NCBI GenBank assembly: GCA_964551975.1
Contig: CAZKFI010000025.1
Span: 1-31,101 of the forward strand
From: REEB426 sp964551975
Lineage (GTDB): Bacteria; Actinomycetota; Actinomycetes; S36-B12
Length of the DNA: 31,101 nucleotides
Reading direction: 5' to 3'
Position numbers and translations under genes: made by a program. The notes under the pieces were generated by a model that saw only the letters and a list, made by a program, of their open reading frames with translations, did not search any database and was not told where the DNA came from. Below, in pieces: positions 1 to 8,513 of the stretch (positions are counted from its first letter, which is position 1; each line of letters opens with the position of its first letter).

Positions 1-155
1 CGGTGCGGAGCGTCTCACCGGATGCGGTCGAATTGGAGATTGCCAAGGGCGTCGTGGTCAGTGCAGTGCCGGCCTCGATCAACCGCATTGTGGAGGCGTT
101 GCCTGCGACTCCAGAGCCTGTGAAGCGCACGACCCGCACCCGCAAGACCGACTAG
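1..155 (+). CDS. yajC: YajC, Sec translocon accessory subunit (3' end only)
   Basis: Only the last 50 codons are in the window, with the TAG stop at 153-155. The visible part starts VRSVSPDAVELEIAKGVVV and ends in a basic tail, TTRTRKTD. The pattern 'D-x-V-E-L-E-I-A-x-G-V ... I-x-R-I-V' is the typical end of the YajC cytoplasmic domain after its single N-terminal membrane helix, which lies outside the window. YajC associates with SecD and SecF in the membrane and supports protein export. The stop lies 7 bases before the secD start, so the three genes are very probably one operon. Identity rests on this short tail together with the position before secD. Confidence 0.8.
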   Translation, partial: VRSVSPDAVELEIAKGVVVSAVPASINRIVEALPATPEPVKRTTRTRKTD

Positions 156-162
156 TTCCACC

Positions 163-1872
163 ATGGCTCAAGTCATTGCGTCGCGGCCGGGACGGCTGCT
201 CCTTGCCCTCGTCGCCCTCACCCTGGGACTGGGGGTCTGGGCGTTTTGGCCAGGCACCGACAACGCGATTCGCCTCGGTCTTGATCTGCGCGGAGGCACT
301 CAGGTCATCCTGATTCCGAAGCCTGTGCAGGAGGGCGCGGTCATCACTGAGGAGCAGTTGGCCCAGACGGTGACCATCCTGCGACAGCGCGTCGACGGTC
401 TCGGTGTAGCTGAGGCCGAAGTGACCACTCAAGGCAGTGGAAACAACGCAGCGATCGTCGTTTCGGTGCCTGGAGTGAATCAGGACCGAATCGTCGACCT
501 GGTCCAGCGCACCGCACTGCTCGATTTTCGGCCGGTCTACGCGATCTTGAGTCCGGTTGCCGTCGACCCGACACCGGATGTGCCAGAGCCCACCGCCGAG
601 CCCACCGCCGAACCCACTGCCGAGCCTTCTCCGGGGGCATCAGCAGACGCATCCGCGTCAGCAGGAGCGTCACCAAGTGCCGAGGCGACGCCAAGTGCCT
701 CGCCATCTGCGACGTCGACCTTCGTCCCGACCACCACCATTGTGCAAGCACCTGAGAACTCGCAGGCGTTCCAGGAGCAGCTGCTGACCCTTGACTGCTT
801 GGAGCCGGAGGCCCGGGCGGGAGGCACGCCCGATGACCCGACGCAATGGCTCGGTACCTGTGACCAAACTGGTTCAGCCAAGTACAGCCTCGAGCCGGCG
901 TTCATCAAGGGCACCAACGTCAGCGGAGCTGAGGCCGTGCTGCCCCAAAACGGGGTCGGCTGGGTGGTCTCCCTGGAATTCGACTCCGAGGGCGCCAAGG
1001 CGCTCGCAGAGGCTTCGACACGCCTCACCGGTCTGCCCGAGTGCGACACGGGCGCTGCGCCCTGTAACGCCTTCGCGATCGTGCTTGATGGCGTGGTGGT
1101 CTCCGCACCTCGATTTAATGAGCCCATCCTGGGCGGCCAAGCGCAGATTGAGGGGCAATTCACGGCGCAGGAGGCAAAGGACCTAGCGAACGTCCTGAAG
1201 TACGGTGCACTGCCGGTCACCCTGGATCCTGTCGACGTTACGTCGGTGTCACCCACGGTCGGCAATGATCAACTCCGCGCAGGCATCATCGCCGGCTTGC
1301 TGGGTCTCGGGCTGGTCATGATCTACCTGCTGCTGTACTACCGAACGCTCGGCGTGGTCGCGGTCCTATCGCTGGTTATCGCCGGCGGTCTCACTTACTT
1401 GGCATTCGTGGTGTTGAGCAAGACCGTTGGCCTCACGCTGACCCTCGCCGGAGTGGCAGGCGCCATCGTCGCCATCGGTATCACCGCGGACTCCTTTATC
1501 GTCTACTTCGAGCGAATACGCGATGAGATTCGAGATGGCCGGACGCTGCGGCAGGCGTGCGATAGCGGCTGGGTACGTGCGCGACGCACACTCTTGGCTG
1601 CTGACTTCGTCTCCATCCTGGCGGCAGTGGTGCTGTACTTCCTTTCGGTTGGCGGGGTGCGGGGCTTCGCTTTCGTCCTCGGACTCACGACCGTCATTGA
1701 CATCTTGGTGGCCTTCTGGTTCAGCCATCCACTCACTGTGCTCCTCGGTAGGACAAGTTGGATGCAGCGAGGATCCAAGCTGACTGGCCTAAGTCCGGAT
1801 CGGATCATGGCCGGTGCAAGTGAGTTGCCGCTGGCAAGTGTCAAGAAGGAACGCACGGAGGCCAAGCGATGA
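163..1872 (+). CDS. secD: Protein translocase subunit SecD
   Basis: 569 residues. SecD is a polytopic RND-type membrane protein that, with SecF, uses the proton gradient to help pull exported proteins through SecYEG. Visible: a first membrane helix at about 11-29, the hallmark GLDLRGGTQ at 39-47, a large extracytoplasmic P1 region, and five C-terminal helices (about 372-392, 396-418, 423-447, 475-495, 500-523) including TADSFIVYFERIRDE around 441-455, as in SecD. Residues 134-197 form a Pro/Thr/Ala/Ser-rich low-complexity insert in P1 that contains three PTAE repeats; such inserts are common in actinobacterial SecD. The ATG at 163 follows yajC closely, and the last codons overlap secF by 4 bases (ATGA), which indicates translational coupling. 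Confidence 0.97.
   Translation: MAQVIASRPGRLLLALVALTLGLGVWAFWPGTDNAIRLGLDLRGGTQVILIPKPVQEGAVITEEQLAQTVTILRQRVDGLGVAEAEVTTQGSGNNAAIVVSVPGVNQDRIVDLVQRTALLDFRPVYAILSPVAVDPTPDVPEPTAEPTAEPTAEPSPGASADASASAGASPSAEATPSASPSATSTFVPTTTIVQAPENSQAFQEQLLTLDCLEPEARAGGTPDDPTQWLGTCDQTGSAKYSLEPAFIKGTNVSGAEAVLPQNGVGWVVSLEFDSEGAKALAEASTRLTGLPECDTGAAPCNAFAIVLDGVVVSAPRFNEPILGGQAQIEGQFTAQEAKDLANVLKYGALPVTLDPVDVTSVSPTVGNDQLRAGIIAGLLGLGLVMIYLLLYYRTLGVVAVLSLVIAGGLTYLAFVVLSKTVGLTLTLAGVAGAIVAIGITADSFIVYFERIRDEIRDGRTLRQACDSGWVRARRTLLAADFVSILAAVVLYFLSVGGVRGFAFVLGLTTVIDILVAFWFSHPLTVLLGRTSWMQRGSKLTGLSPDRIMAGASELPLASVKKERTEAKR
589..624 (+). repeat. 12-bp tandem repeat x3 inside secD (PTAE repeats)
   Basis: Three in-frame 12-base units, CCCACCGCCGAG, CCCACCGCCGAA and CCCACTGCCGAG, encode PTAE-PTAE-PTAE at residues 143-154 of SecD. 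They form the start of the disordered insert in the extracytoplasmic domain. In-frame 12-mers can gain or lose units without breaking the gene. Confidence 0.9.
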
Positions 1873-3011
1873 AGACGCAGCAGGAAGCAACCGAGGGCAA
1901 GAAGATCGGGGTTGCGCAGCGCCTCTACAGCGGTCAAATCTCTTTCGACTTCGTCGGCCGCAGGCGCCTGTGGTACATCGTTTCGGCAATCATTCTGATC
2001 GTTGCCGTCGGAGCGGTATTGGTCCGCGGACTCAACCTTGGTATTGAATTCCGTGGTGGTGCGGACTACTCACTGCCGAATGCCCAATGCTCGATTGAGA
2101 CTGCACGTGGGATTGCGGAAGCCGAAACGGGCGCGCAGGCCATCGTCACTCAAACCGGTAACGGCAGCATCCGGGTGCAGACCGAATCACTCACCCCGCA
2201 GCGCAGTCAAGTCATCGCCGATGAACTAGCCGGGGCCTGCGGGATCAGTGCAGCTGACGTTAAAGTCCAGGTAGTTGGACCTTCCTGGGGCGGCGAGATC
2301 TCCCGCAAAGCGCTCCAGGGCCTTGTCGTGTTCCTGTTGCTGCTGACGATCTTCCTGTCGATCTACTTTGAATGGCGGATGGCTGTTGCGGCGCTCGTCG
2401 CTCTGGCCCACGATCTGGTCATCACTGTGGGCATCTACGCATTGACCGGCTTGGAGGTGACGCCCGCCACCGTTATCGGCGTGCTCACGATCTTGGGCTA
2501 TTCCTTGTACGACACCGTTGTGGTGTTCGACAAGGTCAAAGAAAACACACGCGGCATCCTTGGTCAATCGGTACAGACCTACGAAGAGGCCGCCAACCTT
2601 GCTGTGAATCAGACGCTCGTGCGTAGCATCAACACGTCGATTGTGGCATTGCTGCCGGTATTGGCCATCATCATCGTCGGTGCTGGCCTGCTTGGGGCAG
2701 GAACGTTGCTCGATCTGGCGGTGGCCCTTGCGGTCGGTATGGCAGCAGGTACGTACTCGTCGATCTGTATCGCCACACCATTCCTGGTACAGCTGAAGAA
2801 CCGGCAGCCGGAGATCCGTGCACTTGCCGCCCGAGTTCGAGCTCGACGTCAGAACCGTTCCACGGTGTCGTCAAGTGGCGCCGGGGGCGGTTCAGGGGCC
2901 GCTGCGGACCCGGAGGAGAGCACAGTGGCAGCCGGCAATGTGTCCACTGGGCCGGCAGTGCGGCAGCAGCCCAAGCGCAAGGCCGGCAAACGGGGCCGCA
3001 AGGGGCGCTGA
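1869..3011 (+). CDS. secF: Protein translocase subunit SecF
   Basis: 380 residues. Partner of SecD in the proton-driven export accessory complex. Visible: a cytoplasmic N-terminus, a first membrane helix at about 34-52, the family signature LNLGIEFRGGADYS at 55-68, an extracytoplasmic P1-like domain to about 140, five further helices, and the conserved LGYSLYDTVVVFDKVKEN stretch of SecF. The last 55 or so residues are a soluble tail rich in Arg, Lys, Gly and Ser, ending KRKAGKRGRKGR; long basic SecF tails are usual in Actinobacteria. The ATG lies within the end of secD (ATGA overlap). An apt gene often follows secF in actinobacteria, but here only 48 bases separate secF from the rel gene. Confidence 0.97.
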   Translation: MKTQQEATEGKKIGVAQRLYSGQISFDFVGRRRLWYIVSAIILIVAVGAVLVRGLNLGIEFRGGADYSLPNAQCSIETARGIAEAETGAQAIVTQTGNGSIRVQTESLTPQRSQVIADELAGACGISAADVKVQVVGPSWGGEISRKALQGLVVFLLLLTIFLSIYFEWRMAVAALVALAHDLVITVGIYALTGLEVTPATVIGVLTILGYSLYDTVVVFDKVKENTRGILGQSVQTYEEAANLAVNQTLVRSINTSIVALLPVLAIIIVGAGLLGAGTLLDLAVALAVGMAAGTYSSICIATPFLVQLKNRQPEIRALAARVRARRQNRSTVSSSGAGGGSGAAADPEESTVAAGNVSTGPAVRQQPKRKAGKRGRKGR

Positions 3012-3037
3012 TGATCTCGCATGCACCTTTAGGCGTT

Positions 3038-3043
3038 TAGACT
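3038..3043 (+). promoter_or_regulatory. Candidate -10 element for rel
   Basis: TAGACT fits the actinobacterial TANNNT -10 pattern and lies in the 48-base secF-rel gap. A transcript starting some 7 bases downstream would keep the strong GGGGAGGG ribosome site just before the ATG at 3060. No clear -35 is visible, so this is a weak call. Confidence 0.3.
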
Positions 3044-3059
3044 GCCAGGGGAGGGTGCG

Positions 3060-5318
3060 ATGACGCAGGAGGTCGCTGGACTTATTGCACCCGATGCCGA
3101 TCCGGGTCGTTTTCGATCACGGATCGCTCGTCTTGCTGGCCTGCAGCGCACGACCCACCCTGAGTTGGATCCGCTGTTGCGCACGCTGCGGCGTTACCAC
3201 CCAAAGGCGGATCCTCGTCTCGTTGAGCGGGCCTATGAAATGGCTCGGTACTTGCATCGAGATCAGTTGCGCAAGTCCGGCGAGGCCTACATCACGCATC
3301 CGCTGGCTGTAGCGGGGATTCTGGCTGATCTGGGCATGACGGCTCCAACACTTGCGGCGGCCTTGCTTCATGACACTGTGGAAGACACTGAGTACTCGCT
3401 GCAGGCTCTGCAGGAGGACTTTGGAGCCGAAGTGGCTGCTCTGGTTGACGGTGTCACCAAGCTAGACCGAGTCAAGTACGGGGAGACCTCAGCGGCCGAA
3501 ACCGTTCGGAAGATGGTTGTGGCCATGGCTCAGGACATCCGAGTGCTGGTCATCAAGTTGGCTGACCGTCTGCACAACATGCGAACTCTGCGCTTCATGC
3601 CCCCGGAGAAACAGGTCAAGAAGGCTCGCGAGACCCTGGAGATCTACGCCCCTCTTGCCCACAGGCTGGGCATGAACACGATCAAGTGGGAGCTTGAGGA
3701 TCTAGCTTTCGCCACGTTGCATCCCAAGATCTACGACGAAATCGTCAACCTCGTGGGTCAGCGCGCCCCCCAGCGTGATCGCTCGCTGGCAGCGGTGATC
3801 TCCGAGATCGAAGATGATCTACGAGCGGCGAAGGTGAAGGCGGAGGTGACAGGCCGACCTAAGCATTACTACTCCGTGTATCAAAAGATGATCGTCCGCG
3901 GCCGAGACTTCGCCGAGATTTACGACCTCGTTGGAGTACGAATTCTGGTGGAGAGCCTGCGAGATTGCTATGCGGTTCTCGGCGTCATCCATGCTCGATG
4001 GAGCCCCGTGCCAGGCCGCTTCAAGGACTTCATTGCTATGCCGAAGTTCAACATGTACCAGTCCTTGCACACCACAGTCATCGGCCCGGGTGGTAAGCCG
4101 GTAGAGGTCCAGATACGTACCTTCGACATGCATCGTGCAGCCGAATTCGGCATCGCCGCCCACTGGCGATACAAGCAGACTTCGGTGAATGGCAAGGGAG
4201 GTCCGGACGACCTGGGTTGGCTCAGACAGCTTGTGGAATGGCAACGAGAAACGGAGGATCCCGACGAGTTCCTGGATTCCCTACGGTACGACCTGGGGTC
4301 ATCTGAAGTCTTCGTATTCACGCCAAAGGGTGATGTCCTAGCCCTTCCGGATGGCGCGACACCCGTTGACTTCGCCTACTGCGTCCACACCGAAGTTGGG
4401 CATCGATGCGTCGGGGCACGGGTGAATGGCAAGCTCGTACCTTTGCAGTCTCGGCTGGCGAATGGCGACGTAGTCGAAATCTTCACGTCAAAGGCTGAGG
4501 GTGCAGGTCCGAGTCGGGACTGGCTGAGTTTTGTCGCGTCCGCACGCGCAAAGAACAAGATCAAGGCCTATCTGTCCAAGGAACGTCGCGAAGAGGCAAT
4601 TGATACCGGCAAGGATGCCATCGTCAGAGCGATGCGACGTCAAGGCCTTGCCCTGCAGCGACTCATGACGAATCAGGCGCTGGCCGCCCTTGCGATTGAG
4701 TTGAACGTAGGTGATGTCAGCGGGCTTTACGCGGCGGTCGGGGACGGGCGTATTAGCACGGCCTCCATTGTGCAGAAGCTGGTTGATGCGTCTCGGGAAG
4801 CAGAGACAGTAGAAGAAGACGTCTCTGAACAGGTCATCTCAGGTTCCACCCGAATCGCCACCACGCGCACCAGTAGCGACGTGGGAATCATTGTCCAAGG
4901 GGCGGACGATGTCTGGGTGAAGCTTGCTCGCTGCTGCACCCCGGTGCCCGGCGATGCCGTGCTCGGATTCGTCACGAGGGGTTCCGGCGTATCAGTGCAT
5001 AGGGATGATTGCTCCAACGTGAAGAGTCTCATGCTGGAAACAGACCGCTTAGTTGATGTCGCCTGGGCACCCACTGCCAACAGTGTGTTCCTGGTGAATA
5101 TCCAAGTGGAGGCCTTGGACCGGGCGCGGTTGCTTTCCGACGTCACGCGAACGTTATCGGATATGCATGTCAATATTCTCAGTGCGTCGGTGAGCACGAC
5201 TCGTGAGCGAATTGCTCTCTCTCGGTTTACTTTCGAGATGGCTGATACCAAGCATTTGGGTTCGCTGCTCAATGCGGTGCGAGGTGTTGACGGCGTATTC
5301 GACGCATACCGCGTCTGA
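3060..5318 (+). CDS. rel: Bifunctional (p)ppGpp synthetase/hydrolase (Rel)
   Basis: 752 residues, full length. Makes ppGpp from GTP/GDP and ATP when uncharged tRNA stalls ribosomes, and degrades it otherwise. Domains in order: HD hydrolase (HP at 80-81, HDTVEDT at 104-110, ADRLHN at 168-173), synthetase (YDLVGVR at 288-294, RFKD at 320-323, YQSLHTTV at 333-340, EVQIR at 349-353), TGS domain (about 414-475), a helical and zinc-finger-like region with ARCCTPVPGD, and a C-terminal ACT domain from about 675. The basic RFKD form and an intact HD box indicate both activities, as in single-copy actinobacterial Rel; monofunctional RelA has an acidic version and a broken HD box. GGGGAGGG seven bases upstream fixes the ATG start. 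Confidence 0.96.
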   Translation: MTQEVAGLIAPDADPGRFRSRIARLAGLQRTTHPELDPLLRTLRRYHPKADPRLVERAYEMARYLHRDQLRKSGEAYITHPLAVAGILADLGMTAPTLAAALLHDTVEDTEYSLQALQEDFGAEVAALVDGVTKLDRVKYGETSAAETVRKMVVAMAQDIRVLVIKLADRLHNMRTLRFMPPEKQVKKARETLEIYAPLAHRLGMNTIKWELEDLAFATLHPKIYDEIVNLVGQRAPQRDRSLAAVISEIEDDLRAAKVKAEVTGRPKHYYSVYQKMIVRGRDFAEIYDLVGVRILVESLRDCYAVLGVIHARWSPVPGRFKDFIAMPKFNMYQSLHTTVIGPGGKPVEVQIRTFDMHRAAEFGIAAHWRYKQTSVNGKGGPDDLGWLRQLVEWQRETEDPDEFLDSLRYDLGSSEVFVFTPKGDVLALPDGATPVDFAYCVHTEVGHRCVGARVNGKLVPLQSRLANGDVVEIFTSKAEGAGPSRDWLSFVASARAKNKIKAYLSKERREEAIDTGKDAIVRAMRRQGLALQRLMTNQALAALAIELNVGDVSGLYAAVGDGRISTASIVQKLVDASREAETVEEDVSEQVISGSTRIATTRTSSDVGIIVQGADDVWVKLARCCTPVPGDAVLGFVTRGSGVSVHRDDCSNVKSLMLETDRLVDVAWAPTANSVFLVNIQVEALDRARLLSDVTRTLSDMHVNILSASVSTTRERIALSRFTFEMADTKHLGSLLNAVRGVDGVFDAYRV

Positions 5319-5349
5319 CGTGAGTCGGGTCAGCTGCGCGCGTGTAACG

Positions 5350-6678
5350 CTAGATCTGACCACCGAGGTCTGTGGCAGTGGCCTTGGCCGCATTCAGCAG
5401 AAGCGTAGTTTGTTCGATGGCGGCGCCCAGCTTCTCCGCCTCTGCGTTGCGGCCATCTGCAACGGCCGCGTCGCGCTCGGCTTGCAGGCGGGCCAAGCGA
5501 TCCATGAACCCTTGGACCGTCGACTCGGCACGAGCTCGGGTCTCTGGATTGCCCCGCTTCCAAGACTCCGCCTCCGACTTGCGAACCGCCTCCTCCACGC
5601 GCTTCAAACGACCCTCGAGGCGGTCTTTGTCCGAGCGGGGGAGATCGCCCAGGCGCTCCCAGCGCTCCTGAATGCTGCGCAGAGCCCTTTTCGCAGCCCG
5701 CGAGTCGGTGACCGGCAAAAGGGCTTCAGCCTGGGTCAACAGTTCTTCTTTGGGAGCGATATTGCCCTGCAGTGCCTCATCAGCCTGCAACTCAGCGGCA
5801 GTGCGGGAAGCAAAGAATTGATCCTGGGCAGCCTTGAAGCGCTTCCAGAGGCGATCCTCGTCGGCTTTCGAGCCTCGTGGAGCCACTTTCCATTCACCCA
5901 GCAGGTCTCGGAACTTTCGAGCCGTCCCGATCCAATCTGTCGACACAGCCAAACTTTCGGCTTTGGCGATGATGGCGCGCTTGGCTGATAACGCCTCTTT
6001 GCGCACCGACTCCAGTTCGGTGAAGTGTGCTCGGCGACGCTTCTCGAATGCCGTGCGGGCTGCACTGATCCGGCGCCAAAGCTCCTGTTCCAAGCCGCGG
6101 TCGGCGCGGGGGAGCACCTTCCACTCCTCAACCATTGCCTTGAAGCGCTCGGCGGTGGATTTCCATGCGGTGGAGTCCGCCAGGGACTCTGCCTCCTGTG
6201 CCAAACTCTCACGAGATGCGAGGGCCGCCGCGCGTTCGGCCTGCTTGGCCTCTTGGCGCTGAGCCCGAGCACGGGAGATGGCATCTGCAAGATCAGCACA
6301 CCGTCGCTCGAGCACGGCGACGTCACCAACGAACATTCGCGAAGTAACTGCCTGGCGAACGCGGTCCAGGACCGCTTGTGCCTGCTCTGGAGCAGCCTTG
6401 CCATCAAGGAGCCGCTGCACCATGAGGTCAATCTCGACCTTAAGGTCGAGGAACTTTCGTGCGAAAAACGCTAATCCGTCCTTTGGTGGTCCCGCCGCCC
6501 ACTGGCCAACCACGACCTCTCCCTCGGGAGCGATCAGGTACACCGAGCCGTCATCGGTGACGCGACCATGCTGCATTGCATTCTGCAGGTCATCATCTGA
6601 GGCTTGCGCCTCGACCATCGGGCGCCGCGCAAGCAGCAACGGACTTGGAGCAGGTGAGGTAGCGGAGTCATTCGACAT
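5350..6678 (-). CDS. DUF349 repeat coiled-coil protein
   Basis: 442 residues, soluble, highly helical and charged. Three copies of the DUF349 repeat are visible at about 160-218, 236-292 and 314-372, each with a pattern like 'W..ta..F..l..EWK..pR....e..LW.Rf..Ar..F...R'. Residues 370-442 look like a coiled coil. In Actinobacteria this gene commonly lies convergent to rel, as it does here (31-base gap). Its biochemical role is unknown; no enzyme motif is visible. The N-terminal part (about 35-90) has a small beta-rich region, GSVYLIAPEGEVVVGQW, typical of these proteins. The ATG at 6678 is preceded by GGAGT. Convergent orientation to rel argues against sharing a transcript with it. Confidence 0.88.
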   Translation of the reverse strand: MSNDSATSPAPSPLLLARRPMVEAQASDDDLQNAMQHGRVTDDGSVYLIAPEGEVVVGQWAAGPPKDGLAFFARKFLDLKVEIDLMVQRLLDGKAAPEQAQAVLDRVRQAVTSRMFVGDVAVLERRCADLADAISRARAQRQEAKQAERAAALASRESLAQEAESLADSTAWKSTAERFKAMVEEWKVLPRADRGLEQELWRRISAARTAFEKRRRAHFTELESVRKEALSAKRAIIAKAESLAVSTDWIGTARKFRDLLGEWKVAPRGSKADEDRLWKRFKAAQDQFFASRTAAELQADEALQGNIAPKEELLTQAEALLPVTDSRAAKRALRSIQERWERLGDLPRSDKDRLEGRLKRVEEAVRKSEAESWKRGNPETRARAESTVQGFMDRLARLQAERDAAVADGRNAEAEKLGAAIEQTTLLLNAAKATATDLGGQI

Positions 6679-6800
6679 GATCGACTCCCTGAACCTGCAT
6701 CACCGCTCGTGTCATCTCAACCTGCCCTATGCCTAGCGCCCTATGACTTATGGCCCAGGCCTCGTGCCTCGTGGGCCCACCGCCTCGAACTGACCAACCG

Positions 6801-6819
6801 TAGCCTGATTTCAAGGCTA
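6801..6819 (-). other. Small hairpin at the end of the cyclophilin gene
   Basis: TAGCCT (6801-6806) and AGGCTA (6814-6819) form a perfect 6-bp stem with a 7-base loop. The stem includes the TAG stop codon of the cyclophilin. No T-run follows on the minus strand, so it may protect or process the transcript rather than terminate it. Confidence 0.3.
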
Positions 6820-7671
6820 GTTGACCGTCGCTGTCGTAATCGTTATCGCCTGTGCGGGAGCACCGTCGCTCCCACCGCCGGCTACCCCGACCTCAGCAAC
6901 GCCTTGAACGATGTCTAGGCCTGAGACCACCTTGCCCCAGATGGTGTACGCCGGTGGGAGCGTGGTGTCGGCGTAGACGATGAAGAACTGCGAACCGGAG
7001 GTGTTGGGTCCAGCGTTGGCCATCGCCACGGTTCCGGCTGGATAGTTCACCCCATCCGCGCTGGGCAGGTTTTCGTCCTTGACGGTGTACCCGGGTCCAC
7101 CACTTCCGGTGGCGGTCGGATCGCCGCACTGCAGTACGAAAATGCCCTCGGTGGTGAGACGGTGACAGGTCGTGTTGTTGTAGAAGCCGTTTTCGGTCAG
7201 GAAAATCTCAGAGGAGACTGTCGCCGGTGCAGCCTGCGGCAGAGTCTCAATCACGATGTCGCCACAGTTCGTCGCAAGGGTGATCGTTCCACCCCCCGGC
7301 GAGACGGGCGGCGCGGAGGGCCAGCTGAGGTCGTCCGGTCGAACTGGGGCAGGGGAGGCGCATTGAATCGGTGCCGCGGAAGGAGCCTCCGATGATGCGG
7401 GAGTCGTCGGTGTTGGGGAGGCCAGGGGGGAGGCGCCTATGGCGCTTGCCAACGCGCTCGCAGCGGCCTGCGCCTCGGCGGGGTTGGTGGCCGGTTCAGC
7501 TGACCGCCCGATGAGGTACCAGGCTGCCCCACCGCCGACCAGAACCAGCACCACGGCCGCAGCCACGATGCGTTGCTGCACCCTGCGACGCTGGGCCGTT
7601 CGGAGCCTACGTGCTTGCTGACGCTCGTATTTGGCTCGGGCCAGGTCACGTTGCCGACGATTGCTGGACAT
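6817..7671 (-). CDS. Membrane-anchored cyclophilin-type peptidyl-prolyl isomerase
   Basis: 284 residues. Catalyses cis/trans isomerisation of X-Pro bonds. Layout: a very basic cytoplasmic N-terminus (1-34), one membrane helix at about 35-55, an Ala/Pro/Ser/Thr-rich linker (about 56-110), then the cyclophilin domain from about 122 to the end. Catalytic-type motifs are present: CHRL (the HR with the catalytic Arg), FVLQCGDPTATGSGGPGY (the Q-x-GDP block) and MANAGPNTSGSQFFIVY. The YTIWGKVV strand has Tyr where many cyclophilins have His. The positive N-terminus predicts an extracytoplasmic catalytic domain, so a folding role for exported proteins is a reasonable inference. Genes of this type next to rel and hisS are standard in Actinobacteria. 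The ATG at 7671 is supported by a -10 seven bases upstream. Confidence 0.94.
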   Translation of the reverse strand: MSSNRRQRDLARAKYERQQARRLRTAQRRRVQQRIVAAAVVLVLVGGGAAWYLIGRSAEPATNPAEAQAAASALASAIGASPLASPTPTTPASSEAPSAAPIQCASPAPVRPDDLSWPSAPPVSPGGGTITLATNCGDIVIETLPQAAPATVSSEIFLTENGFYNNTTCHRLTTEGIFVLQCGDPTATGSGGPGYTVKDENLPSADGVNYPAGTVAMANAGPNTSGSQFFIVYADTTLPPAYTIWGKVVSGLDIVQGVAEVGVAGGGSDGAPAQAITITTATVN

Positions 7672-7678
7672 TGCCGGG

Positions 7679-7684
7679 AGTGTA
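7679..7684 (-). promoter_or_regulatory. Probable leaderless -10 element for the cyclophilin gene
   Basis: Read on the minus strand this is TACACT, matching TANNNT, followed by seven bases (CCCGGCA) and then the ATG. Transcription would begin at or next to the start codon. No ribosome site is visible upstream, which fits leaderless expression. No -35 is recognisable. Confidence 0.5.
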
Positions 7685-7730
7685 GCCAGCGGCTTAAACC
7701 AGCCCGGACCCGGCAGGGTGTGGACGCAAC

Positions 7731-7736
7731 TAGTCT
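7731..7736 (+). promoter_or_regulatory. Probable leaderless -10 element for the MBL hydrolase gene
   Basis: TAGTCT, then six bases (GAGGCA), then the GTG at 7743. The spacing puts the transcription start on the first base of the gene. It shares a 71-base divergent intergenic region with the cyclophilin promoter. GAGG in the spacer could instead act as a short, close ribosome site. Confidence 0.5.
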
Positions 7737-7742
7737 GAGGCA

Positions 7743-8504
7743 GTGTCCGGTGATGCGGTGGCCACGACTACAGGGTTGGTGCGGGGCTTTTCGGCTGGTT
7801 CCTGGGGAACCAACTGCTACGTGATCGCGGCTGGACGTGGTCAGGAGTGCATCGTGGTGGATCCGGGGCAGGACTCTGTAGATCGCCTACAGGAGATCAT
7901 CAGGGATGAGCGTCTAAAGCCGATTGCCGTTGTGCTCACTCACGGCCATGTCGATCATGTGTGGTCAGTCGCCCCGGTAGCTGCCGGGTACGGCATTCCC
8001 GCATACATCCACCATGCGGATCGCTTCCGTCTCGCTGACCCAGTGGGCACTAGCGTTCCTGGCGTCGCCGACGCACTACGAGCAATGACCAAAGGTGCCT
8101 TGGAACTGACCGAACCGGAGGACATTCGCGAGCTTAAGGACGGGGAACGATTGGATCTGGCTGGGATGGCCTGGGATGTACTCCATGCTCCCGGGCATAC
8201 CGAAGGGTCGTTGGTCTATCGCAATGCGGAAGACCTCAAGCCCGGCCCCGTTCTGCTCAGCGGAGACGTGCTCTTCGCCGGTTCCATTGGACGCACTGAC
8301 CTACCGGGTGGGGACTCGGTAGCCATGACTGAGACCCTGCGAAGCGTCATCCTGACGCAGTCAGACAACTGCGTGGTTCTGCCCGGCCATGGTCCGGGAA
8401 CATCGATAGCCGCTGAGCGTCGCTCCAATCCATTCCTGGCTGGTCTGGAGCCCGGTGATCGAAACGCAGGCCGAGCATCGAACACCCAGCGTCGAGGTCT
8501 TTAG
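7743..8504 (+). CDS. MBL-fold metallo-hydrolase (glyoxalase II-like)
   Basis: 253 residues. Metallo-beta-lactamase-fold hydrolase of the glyoxalase II-like group that lies beside hisS in many Actinobacteria. Metal ligands are visible: THGHVDH at 66-72, APGHTEG, LSGDVLFAGSIGRTD (the bridging Asp) and LPGHGPGT near the C-terminus. No signal peptide is seen, so it is cytoplasmic. The substrate cannot be read from sequence; a thioester such as a glutathione- or mycothiol-type conjugate is typical of the fold but unproven here. The GTG start at 7743 is the only plausible one before the conserved GSWGTNCYVI strand. Its TAG stop lies 9 bases before hisS and overlaps a candidate hisS promoter. Confidence 0.9.
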   Translation: MSGDAVATTTGLVRGFSAGSWGTNCYVIAAGRGQECIVVDPGQDSVDRLQEIIRDERLKPIAVVLTHGHVDHVWSVAPVAAGYGIPAYIHHADRFRLADPVGTSVPGVADALRAMTKGALELTEPEDIRELKDGERLDLAGMAWDVLHAPGHTEGSLVYRNAEDLKPGPVLLSGDVLFAGSIGRTDLPGGDSVAMTETLRSVILTQSDNCVVLPGHGPGTSIAAERRSNPFLAGLEPGDRNAGRASNTQRRGL

Positions 8505-8507
8505 GGT
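8502..8507 (+). promoter_or_regulatory. Probable leaderless -10 element for hisS
   Basis: TAGGGT overlaps the stop codon of the MBL gene and is followed by six bases (CGCGCT) and the GTG start of hisS at 8514. There is no purine-rich ribosome site in the spacer. The arrangement repeats that seen before the MBL gene. Confidence 0.45.
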
Positions 8508-8513
8508 CGCGCT

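Noticed and set aside
5315..5333. CTGAC...GTCAG inverted repeat between the convergent rel and DUF349 genes, as a possible bidirectional terminator.
   Set aside because: Only a 5-bp stem with a 9-base loop and no T-run on either strand.
5203..5988. Long plus-strand open frame opposite the DUF349 gene.
   Set aside because: Low-complexity shadow frame overlapping the end of rel; the minus-strand DUF349 repeats are clear.
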